Shown in pieces: positions 7,785 to 17,429 of a stretch of 64,000 nt of DNA. The stretch is from contig JAJBSL010000007.1 in the NCBI GenBank assembly GCA_020540725.1, positions 67,715 through 131,714 on the forward strand, read 5' to 3'. The notes beneath the pieces were generated by a model. That model did no database searches and was not told the DNA's origin. It saw only the letters and a program-made list of their open reading frames with translations. The translations under genes were made by a program, and so were the position numbers. Origin of the DNA: Lachnospiraceae bacterium EP-SM-12S-S03. GTDB taxonomy: Bacteria; Bacillota; Clostridia; Lachnospirales; Lachnospiraceae. How positions within the stretch are numbered: the first letter of the stretch is position 1; the number at the start of each line of letters is the position of its first letter.

Positions 7785-9905
7785 CTATTGTGCTCCTTGG
7801 CCATTTCCTGTATCTGTATTTCCGTTATTGCCAGAACTTCCGTTATCCGGATTATCCGGATCCGGATCAGGTGTCGGCTCCGGACCATCGCTGATCACAA
7901 GATCCACTTTTGTATTCAGGGATACGGAACTTCCTTCACCCGGAGATACTGAGATTACAGTTCCCGCTTTCTGATCACTATACTGATATGTGACATTTCC
8001 CGTTGTCAGTCCAGCACTGGAAATTAAAGATTTCGCCGTACTTAATGTTTTTCCGATCAGTGGCGGAACCGTCGCCTTCTCTTCCGGTTTCTTACCTTTA
8101 CTGATCTGAAGCGTGATGGAAGATCCACTTTCTACTCTTGTACCCGCTTTCTTACTCTGATAACAAACCTGCCCTTTTGCATAGCTATCATTGTATACCT
8201 CTTCTGTTGTATAATTAATACCAAGTTCATCTAAGATACTTCCCGCTTGCTTTGTCGTCTTACCGAGAAGGTTCGGTATCTCAGGTTTGTCTTCTCCGGA
8301 ACTGATAATCAATGTAATTTCACTTCCCTTGGTAACTTTCGTTCCTGCTTCCGGAGTCGTACGAATAACTTCATCCTGATCAAATTCTTCACTTGTCTCA
8401 AAATCTGTACTTACTTTTACCGAAAATCCCAAAGCTTCCAGTTCATCTCTTGCTTCATCCTGACTCTTGCCAGAAACATCCGGCACTGAGATTTCCTCTT
8501 CCGCTTTACCCGAACTTACAACAACCGTAACAACAGATTCTTTTTCCACTTTCGTTCCGCTTGTCGGATCCTGGCTGATAATATAGCCTTCTTCATATTT
8601 AGAAGATTCCTTTTTTTCCTTGACTTCTAATGTAAGACCTTTGGCTTTTAAAGCCTTCTCAGCCTCTTCCTGTGTTTTTCCTACAAGGTTCGGGACTTTG
8701 ACTTCTTTTTTGTCCTCTTCTGTAATGGATGATGGGCCAAATTTCAGAAGACCGGTTGCCCGCCCTACAATGAAAATCATAATGAAAGCAATGATTACCA
8801 CTGCCACAATGGTAAGAATCTTCATGATCTTTGCCATCTTAGGATTCACATCACTGCTCTTCCCTCTTCTTCTGCCTTCGTAATCATCATCTTCAAAATC
8901 TTCGTTCTCGAAATCATCGTCCTCGTCATATCTGTCATCGTAGTCATCATACTCGTCATCAAAATCATCATAGTCGTCATCGTCCCGATATCTTCCGCCC
9001 TCGTTCTTAATACGATTCACATCATCTGCGTTAAACAATACTGTCTCATCCGCCACGCGCATCGGTCCGATCACTACAAAATCCCCATCCGGATCTACAA
9101 GAGAACGCTTCAGATCTTCTTTCAAAGATTTGACATCCGGATATCTTCTATCCGCGTTCTTCTGTGTACATTTCATAATGATCTGCTCTAAACTGTAAGA
9201 TATCCCATCCATTCTCTCAGAAGGAGGTGTGATTTCCTCCTGAAGATGTTTGATCGCCACCGCCACTGCAGAATCTCCGTCAAACGGCAGCGTTCCTGTT
9301 ACCATCTCGTACATTGTGATCCCAAGTGAATAAATATCACTCTTATAGTCACTGTATCCGCCCCTTGCCTGCTCTGGTGATGTGTAATGAACCGAGCCAA
9401 GCACATTGGTGCTGATCGTATTGGATGATGCAGCCTTTGCAATACCAAAATCAGTTACCTTCACCTTTCCTTCTTTGGAAATGATAATATTCTGCGGCTT
9501 GATATCCCGGTGTACAATCTGATGCATATGTGCACACTCAATACCATTCGCAGCCTGAATGGCAATACTGATCGTCTCCTTCGCCGAAAGAGCTCCCTTC
9601 TTATTGATATACTCTTTCAATGTAATTCCTTCTACCAGTTCCATGACCATGTAGTAAAGCCCCTGCTCTTCCCCTACATCGTACACATTCACAATATTCG
9701 GATGCATAAGGCCTGCCGCCGCCTGCGCCTCTGATTGGAACTTCTTTACAAAAGTAATATCCTCACGGAATTCTTTCTTCAGAATCTTAATCGCAACGAA
9801 ACGGTTCAGTTTATGGTCTTTTCCCTTATAAACATCCGCCATTCCGCCGGCGCCTATTTTACTGAGTACCTCATAGCGGTCCCCGATAAATATTCTGTCT
9901 TTCAT
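7785..9905 (-). CDS. prkC: Membrane Ser/Thr kinase with four PASTA domains
   Basis: A 706-residue kinase. The N-terminal Hanks-type kinase domain (residues about 10-270) has GAGGMADVYKG, the catalytic HRDIKPQN and DFGIAK. A very acidic juxtamembrane stretch (about 305-345, mostly Asp/Glu/Tyr) leads to one transmembrane helix at about 365-388. Four extracellular PASTA repeats start at PNLVGKT, PDVSGKS, PNLLGKT and PPLIGKT, and a Pro/Asp then Gly/Asn-rich tail ends the protein. PASTA domains bind muropeptides, so the kinase links cell-wall state to translation and growth. The start codon overlaps the prpC stop by 1 nt, so kinase and phosphatase are translationally coupled. Confidence 0.97.
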   Translation of the reverse strand: MKDRIFIGDRYEVLSKIGAGGMADVYKGKDHKLNRFVAIKILKKEFREDITFVKKFQSEAQAAAGLMHPNIVNVYDVGEEQGLYYMVMELVEGITLKEYINKKGALSAKETISIAIQAANGIECAHMHQIVHRDIKPQNIIISKEGKVKVTDFGIAKAASSNTISTNVLGSVHYTSPEQARGGYSDYKSDIYSLGITMYEMVTGTLPFDGDSAVAVAIKHLQEEITPPSERMDGISYSLEQIIMKCTQKNADRRYPDVKSLKEDLKRSLVDPDGDFVVIGPMRVADETVLFNADDVNRIKNEGGRYRDDDDYDDFDDEYDDYDDRYDEDDDFENEDFEDDDYEGRRRGKSSDVNPKMAKIMKILTIVAVVIIAFIMIFIVGRATGLLKFGPSSITEEDKKEVKVPNLVGKTQEEAEKALKAKGLTLEVKEKKESSKYEEGYIISQDPTSGTKVEKESVVTVVVSSGKAEEEISVPDVSGKSQDEARDELEALGFSVKVSTDFETSEEFDQDEVIRTTPEAGTKVTKGSEITLIISSGEDKPEIPNLLGKTTKQAGSILDELGINYTTEEVYNDSYAKGQVCYQSKKAGTRVESGSSITLQISKGKKPEEKATVPPLIGKTLSTAKSLISSAGLTTGNVTYQYSDQKAGTVISVSPGEGSSVSLNTKVDLVISDGPEPTPDPDPDNPDNGSSGNNGNTDTGNGQGAQ

Positions 9906-10645
9906 TATACACTCACCTCGTCTGCAAATGGTTGAACGAGAACGATTCCGATATTATCTTTACCGCCATTCTCATTTGCTTTTTCTACTAATTCTTTTGC
10001 AGTCTCTACGATATCTCTCCCACTTTTTACAATTCTGAAAATCTCATCGTCCTCCAGCATATCTGTGAGTCCATCCGAACACATCAGAATTGTATCGCCT
10101 TTCTGCAAACGATAATCAAAGAAGTCCACTTCTACATCCTCTTTCGCGCCAATCGCCCTCGTAATGACATTCTTATCCGGATGATATTTGGCTTCCTCCT
10201 GTTTAATTCCCCCTAAACGTACCATCTCCTGTACAAGAGAATGGTCTCTAGACAACTGCTTAATGTCATCTCTTATCAGATACAGCCTGCTGTCTCCTAC
10301 ATTTGCAAAATATAATGTATGTTCAATTACTGTAGCAACAACAAGTGTTGTTCCCATTCCATTCAGACTTACTTCCGATGCAGCCGCTTCAATGATCTTA
10401 TGATTCACTTCTTTTACCGCATCCGTAATGATCGCTTCAGGTCCCATCTCTTCGCTTTCGCGAATTCTTTCCTTTAATACCTTTACCGCATATCGTGAGG
10501 CATAGTCTCCGGCTTTGTGCCCTCCCATACCATCTGCAACAACAAACAGATTCGGAATGTTCCCAATCGGTTTATCAGAGGCAAACACGGAATCCTGATT
10601 GATCTCACGTTTTCTTCCCACGTCAGTCAATGAAAATACTTTCAT
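9905..10645 (-). CDS. prpC: PP2C-type Ser/Thr phosphatase, partner of PrkC
   Basis: A 246-residue Mn2+-dependent PPM phosphatase that dephosphorylates PrkC and its substrates. Metal-binding motifs are VGRKREINQDS, VADGMGGHKAGDYAS, CSDGLTDML and GGKDNIGIVLV. It is 10 nt downstream of rlmN and overlaps prkC by 1 nt, the classical order in Firmicutes. The start ATG has AAGGAGA upstream. Confidence 0.97.
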   Translation of the reverse strand: MKVFSLTDVGRKREINQDSVFASDKPIGNIPNLFVVADGMGGHKAGDYASRYAVKVLKERIRESEEMGPEAIITDAVKEVNHKIIEAAASEVSLNGMGTTLVVATVIEHTLYFANVGDSRLYLIRDDIKQLSRDHSLVQEMVRLGGIKQEEAKYHPDKNVITRAIGAKEDVEVDFFDYRLQKGDTILMCSDGLTDMLEDDEIFRIVKSGRDIVETAKELVEKANENGGKDNIGIVLVQPFADEVSV

Positions 10646-10655
10646 ACACTTCTCC

Positions 10656-11699
10656 TTACTTCTGCTCTTTGTTTACATGTCGTCTCCGAAGTTGTCCACA
10701 GGCACCGTCTATATCCGAGCCCATTTCTCTTCTTATAGTAACATTTATCCCGTTTTTTTCAAGTTTATTTTTGAATTTCTCCGCATTCTCCCTCGTCGGT
10801 TTCTCGAAATCCCGCTCCTTGATCGGGTTTACCGGGATCAGATTCAGGTGGCAGTTTCTCGGCTTTAAGATACCGATCAGCTCCTTTGCATCCTCCTCGC
10901 TGTCATTCACTCCATGAACAAGACTGTATTCAAATGTAATTCTTCTTCCCGTTTTTTCAAAGTAATAATCACAAGCTGCAAGTACATCCGGAAGTTCATA
11001 TTTATTGGCAACCGGCATCAGTTTTTTCCTTTTTTCCTGATTGGATCCATGCAAAGATAATGCCAGCGTAATCTGCAGTTTTTCCTCTGCAAGTCTTCTC
11101 ACATTCGGTATAATTCCGCATGTGGAGACCGTAATGTTTCTCTGGCTGATATGCAGCCCATGTTCATCGGTTAACATATGTATAAATGTAACAAAATTTT
11201 CGTAGTTATCCAAAGGTTCCCCGGTTCCCATCACTACAATATTCGAAACCCTTTCCCCGGATATTTTCTGAATCTGGTATATCTGCCCCAACATCTCAGA
11301 CGGCGTCAGATTTCTTGCCAAACCATCCAAGGTAGAAGCACAGAAGCGGCATCCCATCCGACACCCTACCTGAGAAGAAATACAGACGGAATTGCCATGT
11401 TTATATTTCATCAATACACTTTCTACCACATTGCCGTCATAAAGTTCAAACAAAAACTTATTGGTTCCATCTATTTCTGATATCTGCCGTTCGATCATGG
11501 AAACTTCTCGTATCTCATATTCTTGATTTAATTTCTCTCTGAGTTGTTTGGAAAGGTTGGTCATTTCCTCAAAAGAATCCACCAGCTTCTCATGCAGCCA
11601 GCTATAGATCTGTTTACTGCGAAATGCTTTTTCCCCCATCTGTTCCATCTCATATTTTAACTGTTCAAATGTGTAAGAGCGAATATCTTTCTTTTCCAT
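10656..11699 (-). CDS. rlmN: Dual-specificity 23S rRNA/tRNA (adenine-C2)-methyltransferase
   Basis: A 347-residue radical SAM enzyme that methylates A2503 of 23S rRNA and A37 of some tRNAs. The iron-sulfur motif CRMGCRFC (Cys-x3-Cys-x2-Cys) is preceded by the typical ISSQVG, and MGTGEPLDNY and STCGIIP follow. The second catalytic cysteine lies in the C-terminal GACGQLR. An AAGGAGC ribosome site precedes the ATG at 11699. It lies 11 nt after rsmB. Confidence 0.97.
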   Translation of the reverse strand: MEKKDIRSYTFEQLKYEMEQMGEKAFRSKQIYSWLHEKLVDSFEEMTNLSKQLREKLNQEYEIREVSMIERQISEIDGTNKFLFELYDGNVVESVLMKYKHGNSVCISSQVGCRMGCRFCASTLDGLARNLTPSEMLGQIYQIQKISGERVSNIVVMGTGEPLDNYENFVTFIHMLTDEHGLHISQRNITVSTCGIIPNVRRLAEEKLQITLALSLHGSNQEKRKKLMPVANKYELPDVLAACDYYFEKTGRRITFEYSLVHGVNDSEEDAKELIGILKPRNCHLNLIPVNPIKERDFEKPTRENAEKFKNKLEKNGINVTIRREMGSDIDGACGQLRRRHVNKEQK

Positions 11700-11710
11700 T
11701 CTCCTGCTCC

Positions 11711-13063
11711 TTATTCTTTCTTACGAAATGCCGCAATGAAAAATCCATCACTTTCATGGATTCCCGGAAGTAACTGCAAGCATCCTTCTTTCACACTTTC
11801 TTTCAGTGCTCCGCAAAGCATTCCTTCCAATGAAACCGGTTCAAATTCCGGATGTTCTTTCAGAAACCATCGTACATTTCCCATATTTTCATCTTCATTG
11901 ATCGTGCATGTACTATAAACCAAAGTTCCTCCCGGTTTCACATATCTGTGTACGACTGACAAGATATCTTTCTGAAGCTGCGCCAGTTCTTTCTGTGTCT
12001 GTTCTGTCATTTTATATTTGATGTCTGCCTTTTTCCCGATAACGCCAAGGCCGGAACATGGAAGATCTGCAATCACAATATCTGCCTTTTCTTCCGACTT
12101 TGCATCGAACATAAGAGCATCCATCTGTACGGCCTCCATATTCTTCATCTGTGAACGCTCAATGTTGTCCCAGATCAGATCCACCTTATATTCCGTCAGG
12201 TCCCTTGCCTCCACATGGCCCGTTCCTCTTAATTTATCCGCAATATGCAGCGACTTCCCTCCCGGTGCCGCACATACATCGATGACATAATCTCCTTCTT
12301 TTGGATTGGCAGCTTCTGCAACAAACATAGAACTGAAATCCTGTACTTGGAAATCTCCATCTTCAAAGCTTTCCAGTTCTTGCAGATAATCATAACCGGA
12401 AATCTCAAAGGCATAGTCAAGATACGGATTCGTCTTTACAGCAACACCTTCTTCTTTAAGTTTCTGAACCAATTCTTCCTTGGAAACCCGGTTTAAGTTA
12501 CAACGGATCATCGTTCCTTTTTCCGTAAGAAAACCTTGCAGTATGTTCTCAATCGTATCTATATCATAAGATTTCTGCCACTTTTTCAGAATCCATTCCG
12601 GCATAGAATACTTTACTGACATATATTCTATCATATTCTCTTTGTCAGGATATTGAATATTGCTTACATTTCTGTCAATATTGCGTAACACTCCGTTTAC
12701 AAAACCTTTCAGATTCGTAAATCCTTTCCTTTCCGCCAGTTTCACCGCCTCATTGCAAACAGCAGAATTAGGAACGCTGTCCATATACAAAATCTGGTAG
12801 ACTGCGTTCCTAATAATCGTCCGGATCACCGGTTTCATCTTATTTACTTTTACTTTCGAAAATTGATTGATGATATAGTCAATCTCTATCATATGTTCCA
12901 GCGTACCTTCCACCACTCTTGTGATGAAGGCACGCTCTCTTTTCTCTAAATACTGATATTTTGAAAGGGTGTTGCGAAGAGCAATGTGTTCATACTCCCC
13001 GTCTCTTGTGATTCCGAGTAAAATCCCAAGAATCAGCTCTCTTTCATTTACCGCCTTAGTCAT
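11711..13063 (-). CDS. rsmB: 16S rRNA (cytosine-967-C5)-methyltransferase
   Basis: A 450-residue enzyme with an N-terminal NusB-like RNA-binding domain (residues about 1-140) and a C-terminal SAM-dependent methyltransferase domain. It shows DVCAAPGGKSLHIAD (SAM site), IADLPCSGLGV and STCTINEDEN, the two catalytic cysteine motifs of the RsmB/Nop2 family. Its start overlaps the end of the yugP-like gene by 8 nt and AGGAGG precedes the ATG. Confidence 0.96.
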   Translation of the reverse strand: MTKAVNERELILGILLGITRDGEYEHIALRNTLSKYQYLEKRERAFITRVVEGTLEHMIEIDYIINQFSKVKVNKMKPVIRTIIRNAVYQILYMDSVPNSAVCNEAVKLAERKGFTNLKGFVNGVLRNIDRNVSNIQYPDKENMIEYMSVKYSMPEWILKKWQKSYDIDTIENILQGFLTEKGTMIRCNLNRVSKEELVQKLKEEGVAVKTNPYLDYAFEISGYDYLQELESFEDGDFQVQDFSSMFVAEAANPKEGDYVIDVCAAPGGKSLHIADKLRGTGHVEARDLTEYKVDLIWDNIERSQMKNMEAVQMDALMFDAKSEEKADIVIADLPCSGLGVIGKKADIKYKMTEQTQKELAQLQKDILSVVHRYVKPGGTLVYSTCTINEDENMGNVRWFLKEHPEFEPVSLEGMLCGALKESVKEGCLQLLPGIHESDGFFIAAFRKKE

Positions 13064-13766
13064 CCCGTCTTCCTCCTGTTAAAATGAGAATTCGAAGGAG
13101 CTGTAAAATTGCCGTTGCTGCACTTGCCACATAAGTAAGGGCTGCTGCTCCCAGTACTTTTTTCACATCTCCTACTTCCTCCTGCGCCATCATTCCGTTA
13201 CTTCCAAGAATTCGGATTGCACGGTTGGATGCATTGAATTCCACCGGAAGTGTCACAAGCTGGAACAATACTGCTGCTGAAAATGCGAGGATTCCGAGAT
13301 TAATCAAAAGAGAAGAAGATTCTCCTGTAATGAAAAGCCCGATCAGTATAAGAGGCCATGCAATTGTGGAGCCAAAATTCGCAACCGGAACAAGCGCTCC
13401 TCTCCACCGAATCGGCGCATAATTCGTTGCATGCTGAATAGCATGTCCGCACTCATGTGCAGCGACACCCACTGCTGCAACCGACACGGAATTGTACGTA
13501 CTGTCTGAAAGTCTCAGAACCTTATTTCTCGGATCGTAATGATCTGTAAGATTTCCTGATACATGTTCAATTCTCACATCATAGATTCCCGCTCCGTGAA
13601 GAACCCGCTCTGCTGCTTCATGTCCGGTGAGTCCGGCTCTGTTCCTGACTCTTTGATATCTGGCAAATGTACTTTTAACTCTGGCAGATGCCAAAAGGCT
13701 AAGCACAACACCGATCAATACTAATATATAAGTAGGATCGATTCTGTAATACATTGGATAATACAT
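13056..13766 (-). CDS. yugP: YugP-type membrane zinc metallopeptidase
   Basis: About 236 residues, Pfam neutral zinc metallopeptidase 2 family. The active site HECGHAIQH (HExxH) lies after AAVGVAAHE, with three to four hydrophobic segments (an N-terminal anchor, two in the middle, one at the end near SAATAILQLLRILI). The start is placed at ATG 13766 (MYYPMYYRID) because AGGTGA sits 5 nt before it; a GTG three codons upstream would overlap fmt. Its physiological substrate is unknown. The location between fmt and rsmB is conserved in many Clostridia. Confidence 0.88.
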   Translation of the reverse strand: MYYPMYYRIDPTYILVLIGVVLSLLASARVKSTFARYQRVRNRAGLTGHEAAERVLHGAGIYDVRIEHVSGNLTDHYDPRNKVLRLSDSTYNSVSVAAVGVAAHECGHAIQHATNYAPIRWRGALVPVANFGSTIAWPLILIGLFITGESSSLLINLGILAFSAAVLFQLVTLPVEFNASNRAIRILGSNGMMAQEEVGDVKKVLGAAALTYVASAATAILQLLRILILTGGRRDD

Positions 13767-13767
13767 A

Positions 13768-14700
13768 TTAATCACCTAATTTCGTCATTTCTTTTATCTG
13801 ATATCCACGTAGAAATGCTCCTGCGTCCATCCGCTTCTTACCCGGAATCTGAAGTTCCAATATCTTCAACTGCAAATCTCCGGTCTGCACTGTAAACGCT
13901 TCCTTCTCTACTTTCACTATTGTTCCCGGTTCTTCCTTCGTTGATTCTTCCACAACTTCCGCTGCCCAGATTTTCATGACTTTTCCGTTCCACATTGTAT
14001 ATGCACTCGGCCAAGGATTCAATCCGCGAATCAACCGTTCGATGGAAACCGCATCTATATTCCAGTCTATATTTCCCAATTTTTTGTCCAGCATTTTCGC
14101 ATAAGCAGTGGTGGTCTCTCCCTGCTTTACCGGAATTACTGTTTTCTCTTCCAGCGCTTTTAATGTCTCCACGCATAATTTTGCCCCGGCTTCTGCCAGT
14201 TTATCATGCAGGCTTCCGCCTGTCTCATCTTTTTCAATCTTCACTTCCGTCTTCAGAAGCATATCTCCCGTATCAAGCCCCGCATCCATCTGCATGGTTG
14301 TAACACCTGTGACTTTCTCTCCATCGATGATCGACCACTGGATCGGCGCTGCACCACGGTATTTCGGAAGCAATGATGCATGTACATTCACGCACCCGTA
14401 CGGTGTCATATCCAGAATCTCCTGTGGAAGAATCTGTCCGAATGCAATGACAACCATAATGTCTGCATTGTATTTCCGAAGTTCCTCCATACAATCCTCA
14501 TCTCTTACTTTCTTTGGCTGGAATACCGGAATATCGTGCTTCAAGGCTGCTTCCTTCACCGGAGTGAACTGCATTTCTTTTCCGCGCCCCTTCGGTTTAT
14601 CCGGCTGCGTCACTGCAAGTACGACTTCATGCCCTGCATCTACAAGGGCCTCTAACGTTCCCACAGAAAAATCCGGTGTCCCCATAAAAATTACTTTCAT
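13768..14700 (-). CDS. fmt: Methionyl-tRNA formyltransferase
   Basis: A 310-residue enzyme that formylates initiator Met-tRNA with 10-formyl-tetrahydrofolate. Motifs are MGTPDFSVGTLEAL at the N-terminus, FGQILPQEIL, and the catalytic NVHASLLPKYRGAAPIQW with Asn and His. A C-terminal OB-like domain binds the tRNA. It is 12 nt downstream of def, its functional partner. Confidence 0.97.
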   Translation of the reverse strand: MKVIFMGTPDFSVGTLEALVDAGHEVVLAVTQPDKPKGRGKEMQFTPVKEAALKHDIPVFQPKKVRDEDCMEELRKYNADIMVVIAFGQILPQEILDMTPYGCVNVHASLLPKYRGAAPIQWSIIDGEKVTGVTTMQMDAGLDTGDMLLKTEVKIEKDETGGSLHDKLAEAGAKLCVETLKALEEKTVIPVKQGETTTAYAKMLDKKLGNIDWNIDAVSIERLIRGLNPWPSAYTMWNGKVMKIWAAEVVEESTKEEPGTIVKVEKEAFTVQTGDLQLKILELQIPGKKRMDAGAFLRGYQIKEMTKLGD

Positions 14701-14712
14701 TGTCTACGCCCC

Positions 14713-15189
14713 CTATTCCTGTTCCTCGTCATAGGTCACATCGTACAGTTCACCTTCTACGAGTTCTACGTACATTTTCCCATCTAAGTGATCCAGTTCA
14801 TGGCAAAATGCTCTTGCAAGAAGTTCTTCTCCTTCATATTCCACCGGTTCCATATTCACATCCAATGCTTTCACTTTCACATAATTCGGTCTTGTTACCT
14901 GCCCTGCTTTGCCCGGAAGGCTCAAACATCCTTCTGATCCGGTCTGTGTTCCGCTTGTCTCCACAATCTCCGGGTTGATCAAAAGCATCGGTCCCTCTCC
15001 CACATCAATGACAACAATCTGCTTCAGAATACCAACCTGCGGCGCCGCAAGTCCTACTCCTCCTGATTCATATAATGTATCAAACATATCCTCAATCAAT
15101 TCCATTGTCCGTGGTGTCATCATCTTCACCGGTTTACATTTCTTTGTTAAGACTTCGTCTCCCATTTCCCTAATCTGTCTGATTGCCAT
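14713..15189 (-). CDS. def: Peptide deformylase
   Basis: A 158-residue metallohydrolase that removes the N-formyl group from nascent proteins. All three motifs are present: GVGLAAPQVG, EGCLSLPG (metal-binding Cys) and HELDHLDG (HExxH-type with two His ligands). AGGAGG precedes the ATG. It lies 11 nt after priA, in the common priA-def-fmt order. Confidence 0.97.
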   Translation of the reverse strand: MAIRQIREMGDEVLTKKCKPVKMMTPRTMELIEDMFDTLYESGGVGLAAPQVGILKQIVVIDVGEGPMLLINPEIVETSGTQTGSEGCLSLPGKAGQVTRPNYVKVKALDVNMEPVEYEGEELLARAFCHELDHLDGKMYVELVEGELYDVTYDEEQE

Positions 15190-15200
15190 CTCATTTCCTC

Positions 15201-17429
15201 CTAAAATACGTTAATCGGATTAAAATCAAACTGGATTCTCATCTTCTTGAACCCTTCGTTAACCTCGATATATTTTTCCAACTGATTTTTCATCTCTATT
15301 AGCATACCATATCTTTCATGTTTTATATAAATAATTTTTCTATAAATATCATTAACTTTTCCTATATACGGGCTTGCCGGCCCGATCATCTGATATTCAC
15401 CATCCCGATTTCTCTTACCTGCATACTCCTTCAGATAATAGGCTCCCTTTTCCAGTAATTCCTCATCTTTACACGTCATAAGAACTGCCAGAAGCTGCTC
15501 TGCAGGCGGATATCCCATCAGCTCCCGATAAGAGATTTCCTGTTCATAGAAACTCATATAATCCTGACTGGCCGCAGTTTCCACACAATAATGCTCCGGG
15601 CTATACGTCTGAATAACCACTTCCCCATTCTTTTCTCCTCTTCCTGCCCTTCCTGCCGCCTGAGTTAAAAGCTGGAAAGTTCGTTCACCTGCCCGGTAAT
15701 CGTCCGCATACAAAGATAAATCCGCCGCAAGAATTCCCACTAATGTAACATTGGGGAAATCATGTCCTTTTACGATCATCTGTGTTCCAATGAGAATGTC
15801 TGCCTCTTCATTTGCAAAGGCAGCCAGAATTTTCTCGTGTCCGTCCTTCTCCCGCGTTGTGTCCATGTCCATGCGAAGCACCCTTGCTCCCGGAAATTCT
15901 CTTTTCACCAGTTCTTCAATCTGTTGTGTTCCCGCACGGAAACCTCCGATATATTTCGAACCGCATTTCGGACATCTCTCATAAAGGGGCTCTTCATATC
16001 CGCAATAATGACAGACAAGTTGTCGATTTTTATGAGCCGACAACGCCACATCACAATGTGGACATTTTGCCACATGACCGCAGGAACGGCAGGAAACGAA
16101 TCCCGCATAGCCTCTCCGGTTGATAAAAAGCATGATCTGCTCTTTTTTTCGAATCCTATCCTCCATCAGTTCCCTGAGCTTGTCACTGATAATGGAGCGG
16201 TTCCCGCTTCTCAGCTCTTCTCTAAGATCTACGGTATACACTTGTGGAAGGCTCTGCTGCATGGCACGTTTTTTTAAAGTCAAAAGCTCATACTCACCTC
16301 GAAGTGCCTTGTAATAAGAATCTACAGCCGGGGTCGCCGAACCAAGTACAACACTTGCCCCTTCCATTCTTGCCCTTGCCTGTGCCGTCTCTCTCGCATG
16401 ATATCTTGGAATCTGTTCACTTTTGTATGTGGCTTCATGTTCCTCATCGATTACGATCAATCCAAGATCAGGAAATGTAGTAAATAATGCAGAGCGTGGA
16501 CCGATCATCACATCAATCTCCCCATTCTTTGCCCGCATCATCTGGTCATAACGCTCGCCCTCCGAAAGTCTGGAATTCATAATAGAGACCCGGTCACCAA
16601 ATCTTCGATAAAAGCGAAGGACGGTCTGATACGTCAACGCAATCTCCGGAATCAGTACGATCACTTGTCTTCCTGCCCGGATTACTGTTTCCATCATTTC
16701 CATATATACTTCTGTTTTGCCACTTCCGGTAACTCCGTGGATTAAATACGTCTTATAGATCCCCCCACTATAGTCTTCCCGAAATCGTCTGATGGCCCGG
16801 CTCTGTTCTTCCGTATAAACCGGTTTGGACTCTTTTCTTTCCCGGACACGTACCGGATTCCGATAGATTTGTTCTTCCCTGACATCTAATACATGTTGTT
16901 CCTTTAAAGCCCGTATAACCGAAGCTGTGATATTCAGCTTTTTTGTTACCAGTTCGTACGGAAGTTCCTGATAGTCCAAAAGTTCTGCAAGAAGTCTTGC
17001 CCTGGCTTTCTGATTCTTATGTAAATAAAAATCCAGTTTCTCTTTTCCTTCTTCCTCTGTAAGAAGAAGGAAAAGGGTCCTCTTCATTCGGGATTTCATC
17101 TTCTGCTTCACAGGCAGAACTGTGCGCAGTGCCTGAATCATGGTTCCCCCGTAATGTTCCTTCATCCAGGCCGCCAAAGCAATCATCTTTCCTTCAATTG
17201 CCATGGCACCCTCGGATAAACCTGTAATCTCCTTTATCTTATCCGCATCATATTGACATATGTCTGAGAAACCTACCACATAACCTTTTGTTTCTTTATT
17301 TCCTCTGCCAAAAGGCACCAAAACTTCCGCGCCCACTTTCAGTCTTTCTTCCAGTTGTACCGGAATGCTGTACTGAAATACCTTATCTAATTTCTCGTGG
17401 GTAATGTCAATGATGATATCTGCGTACAT
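15201..17429 (-). CDS. priA: Primosomal replication restart helicase PriA
   Basis: A 742-residue 3'-5' superfamily 2 helicase that reloads the replisome at stalled forks. An N-terminal 3'BD domain is followed by the P-loop HGVTGSGKTEVYMEM, the DEEH box (VIDEEHEATYK), and zinc-binding cysteine pairs in CRSCGHVAKCPHC and CHYCGYEEPLYERCPKC. A helicase C-terminal domain follows with QAAGRAGRGEKNG. The ATG lies inside the end of murE (23-nt overlap) with AAGGAG upstream. Confidence 0.97.
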   Translation of the reverse strand: MYADIIIDITHEKLDKVFQYSIPVQLEERLKVGAEVLVPFGRGNKETKGYVVGFSDICQYDADKIKEITGLSEGAMAIEGKMIALAAWMKEHYGGTMIQALRTVLPVKQKMKSRMKRTLFLLLTEEEGKEKLDFYLHKNQKARARLLAELLDYQELPYELVTKKLNITASVIRALKEQHVLDVREEQIYRNPVRVRERKESKPVYTEEQSRAIRRFREDYSGGIYKTYLIHGVTGSGKTEVYMEMMETVIRAGRQVIVLIPEIALTYQTVLRFYRRFGDRVSIMNSRLSEGERYDQMMRAKNGEIDVMIGPRSALFTTFPDLGLIVIDEEHEATYKSEQIPRYHARETAQARARMEGASVVLGSATPAVDSYYKALRGEYELLTLKKRAMQQSLPQVYTVDLREELRSGNRSIISDKLRELMEDRIRKKEQIMLFINRRGYAGFVSCRSCGHVAKCPHCDVALSAHKNRQLVCHYCGYEEPLYERCPKCGSKYIGGFRAGTQQIEELVKREFPGARVLRMDMDTTREKDGHEKILAAFANEEADILIGTQMIVKGHDFPNVTLVGILAADLSLYADDYRAGERTFQLLTQAAGRAGRGEKNGEVVIQTYSPEHYCVETAASQDYMSFYEQEISYRELMGYPPAEQLLAVLMTCKDEELLEKGAYYLKEYAGKRNRDGEYQMIGPASPYIGKVNDIYRKIIYIKHERYGMLIEMKNQLEKYIEVNEGFKKMRIQFDFNPINVF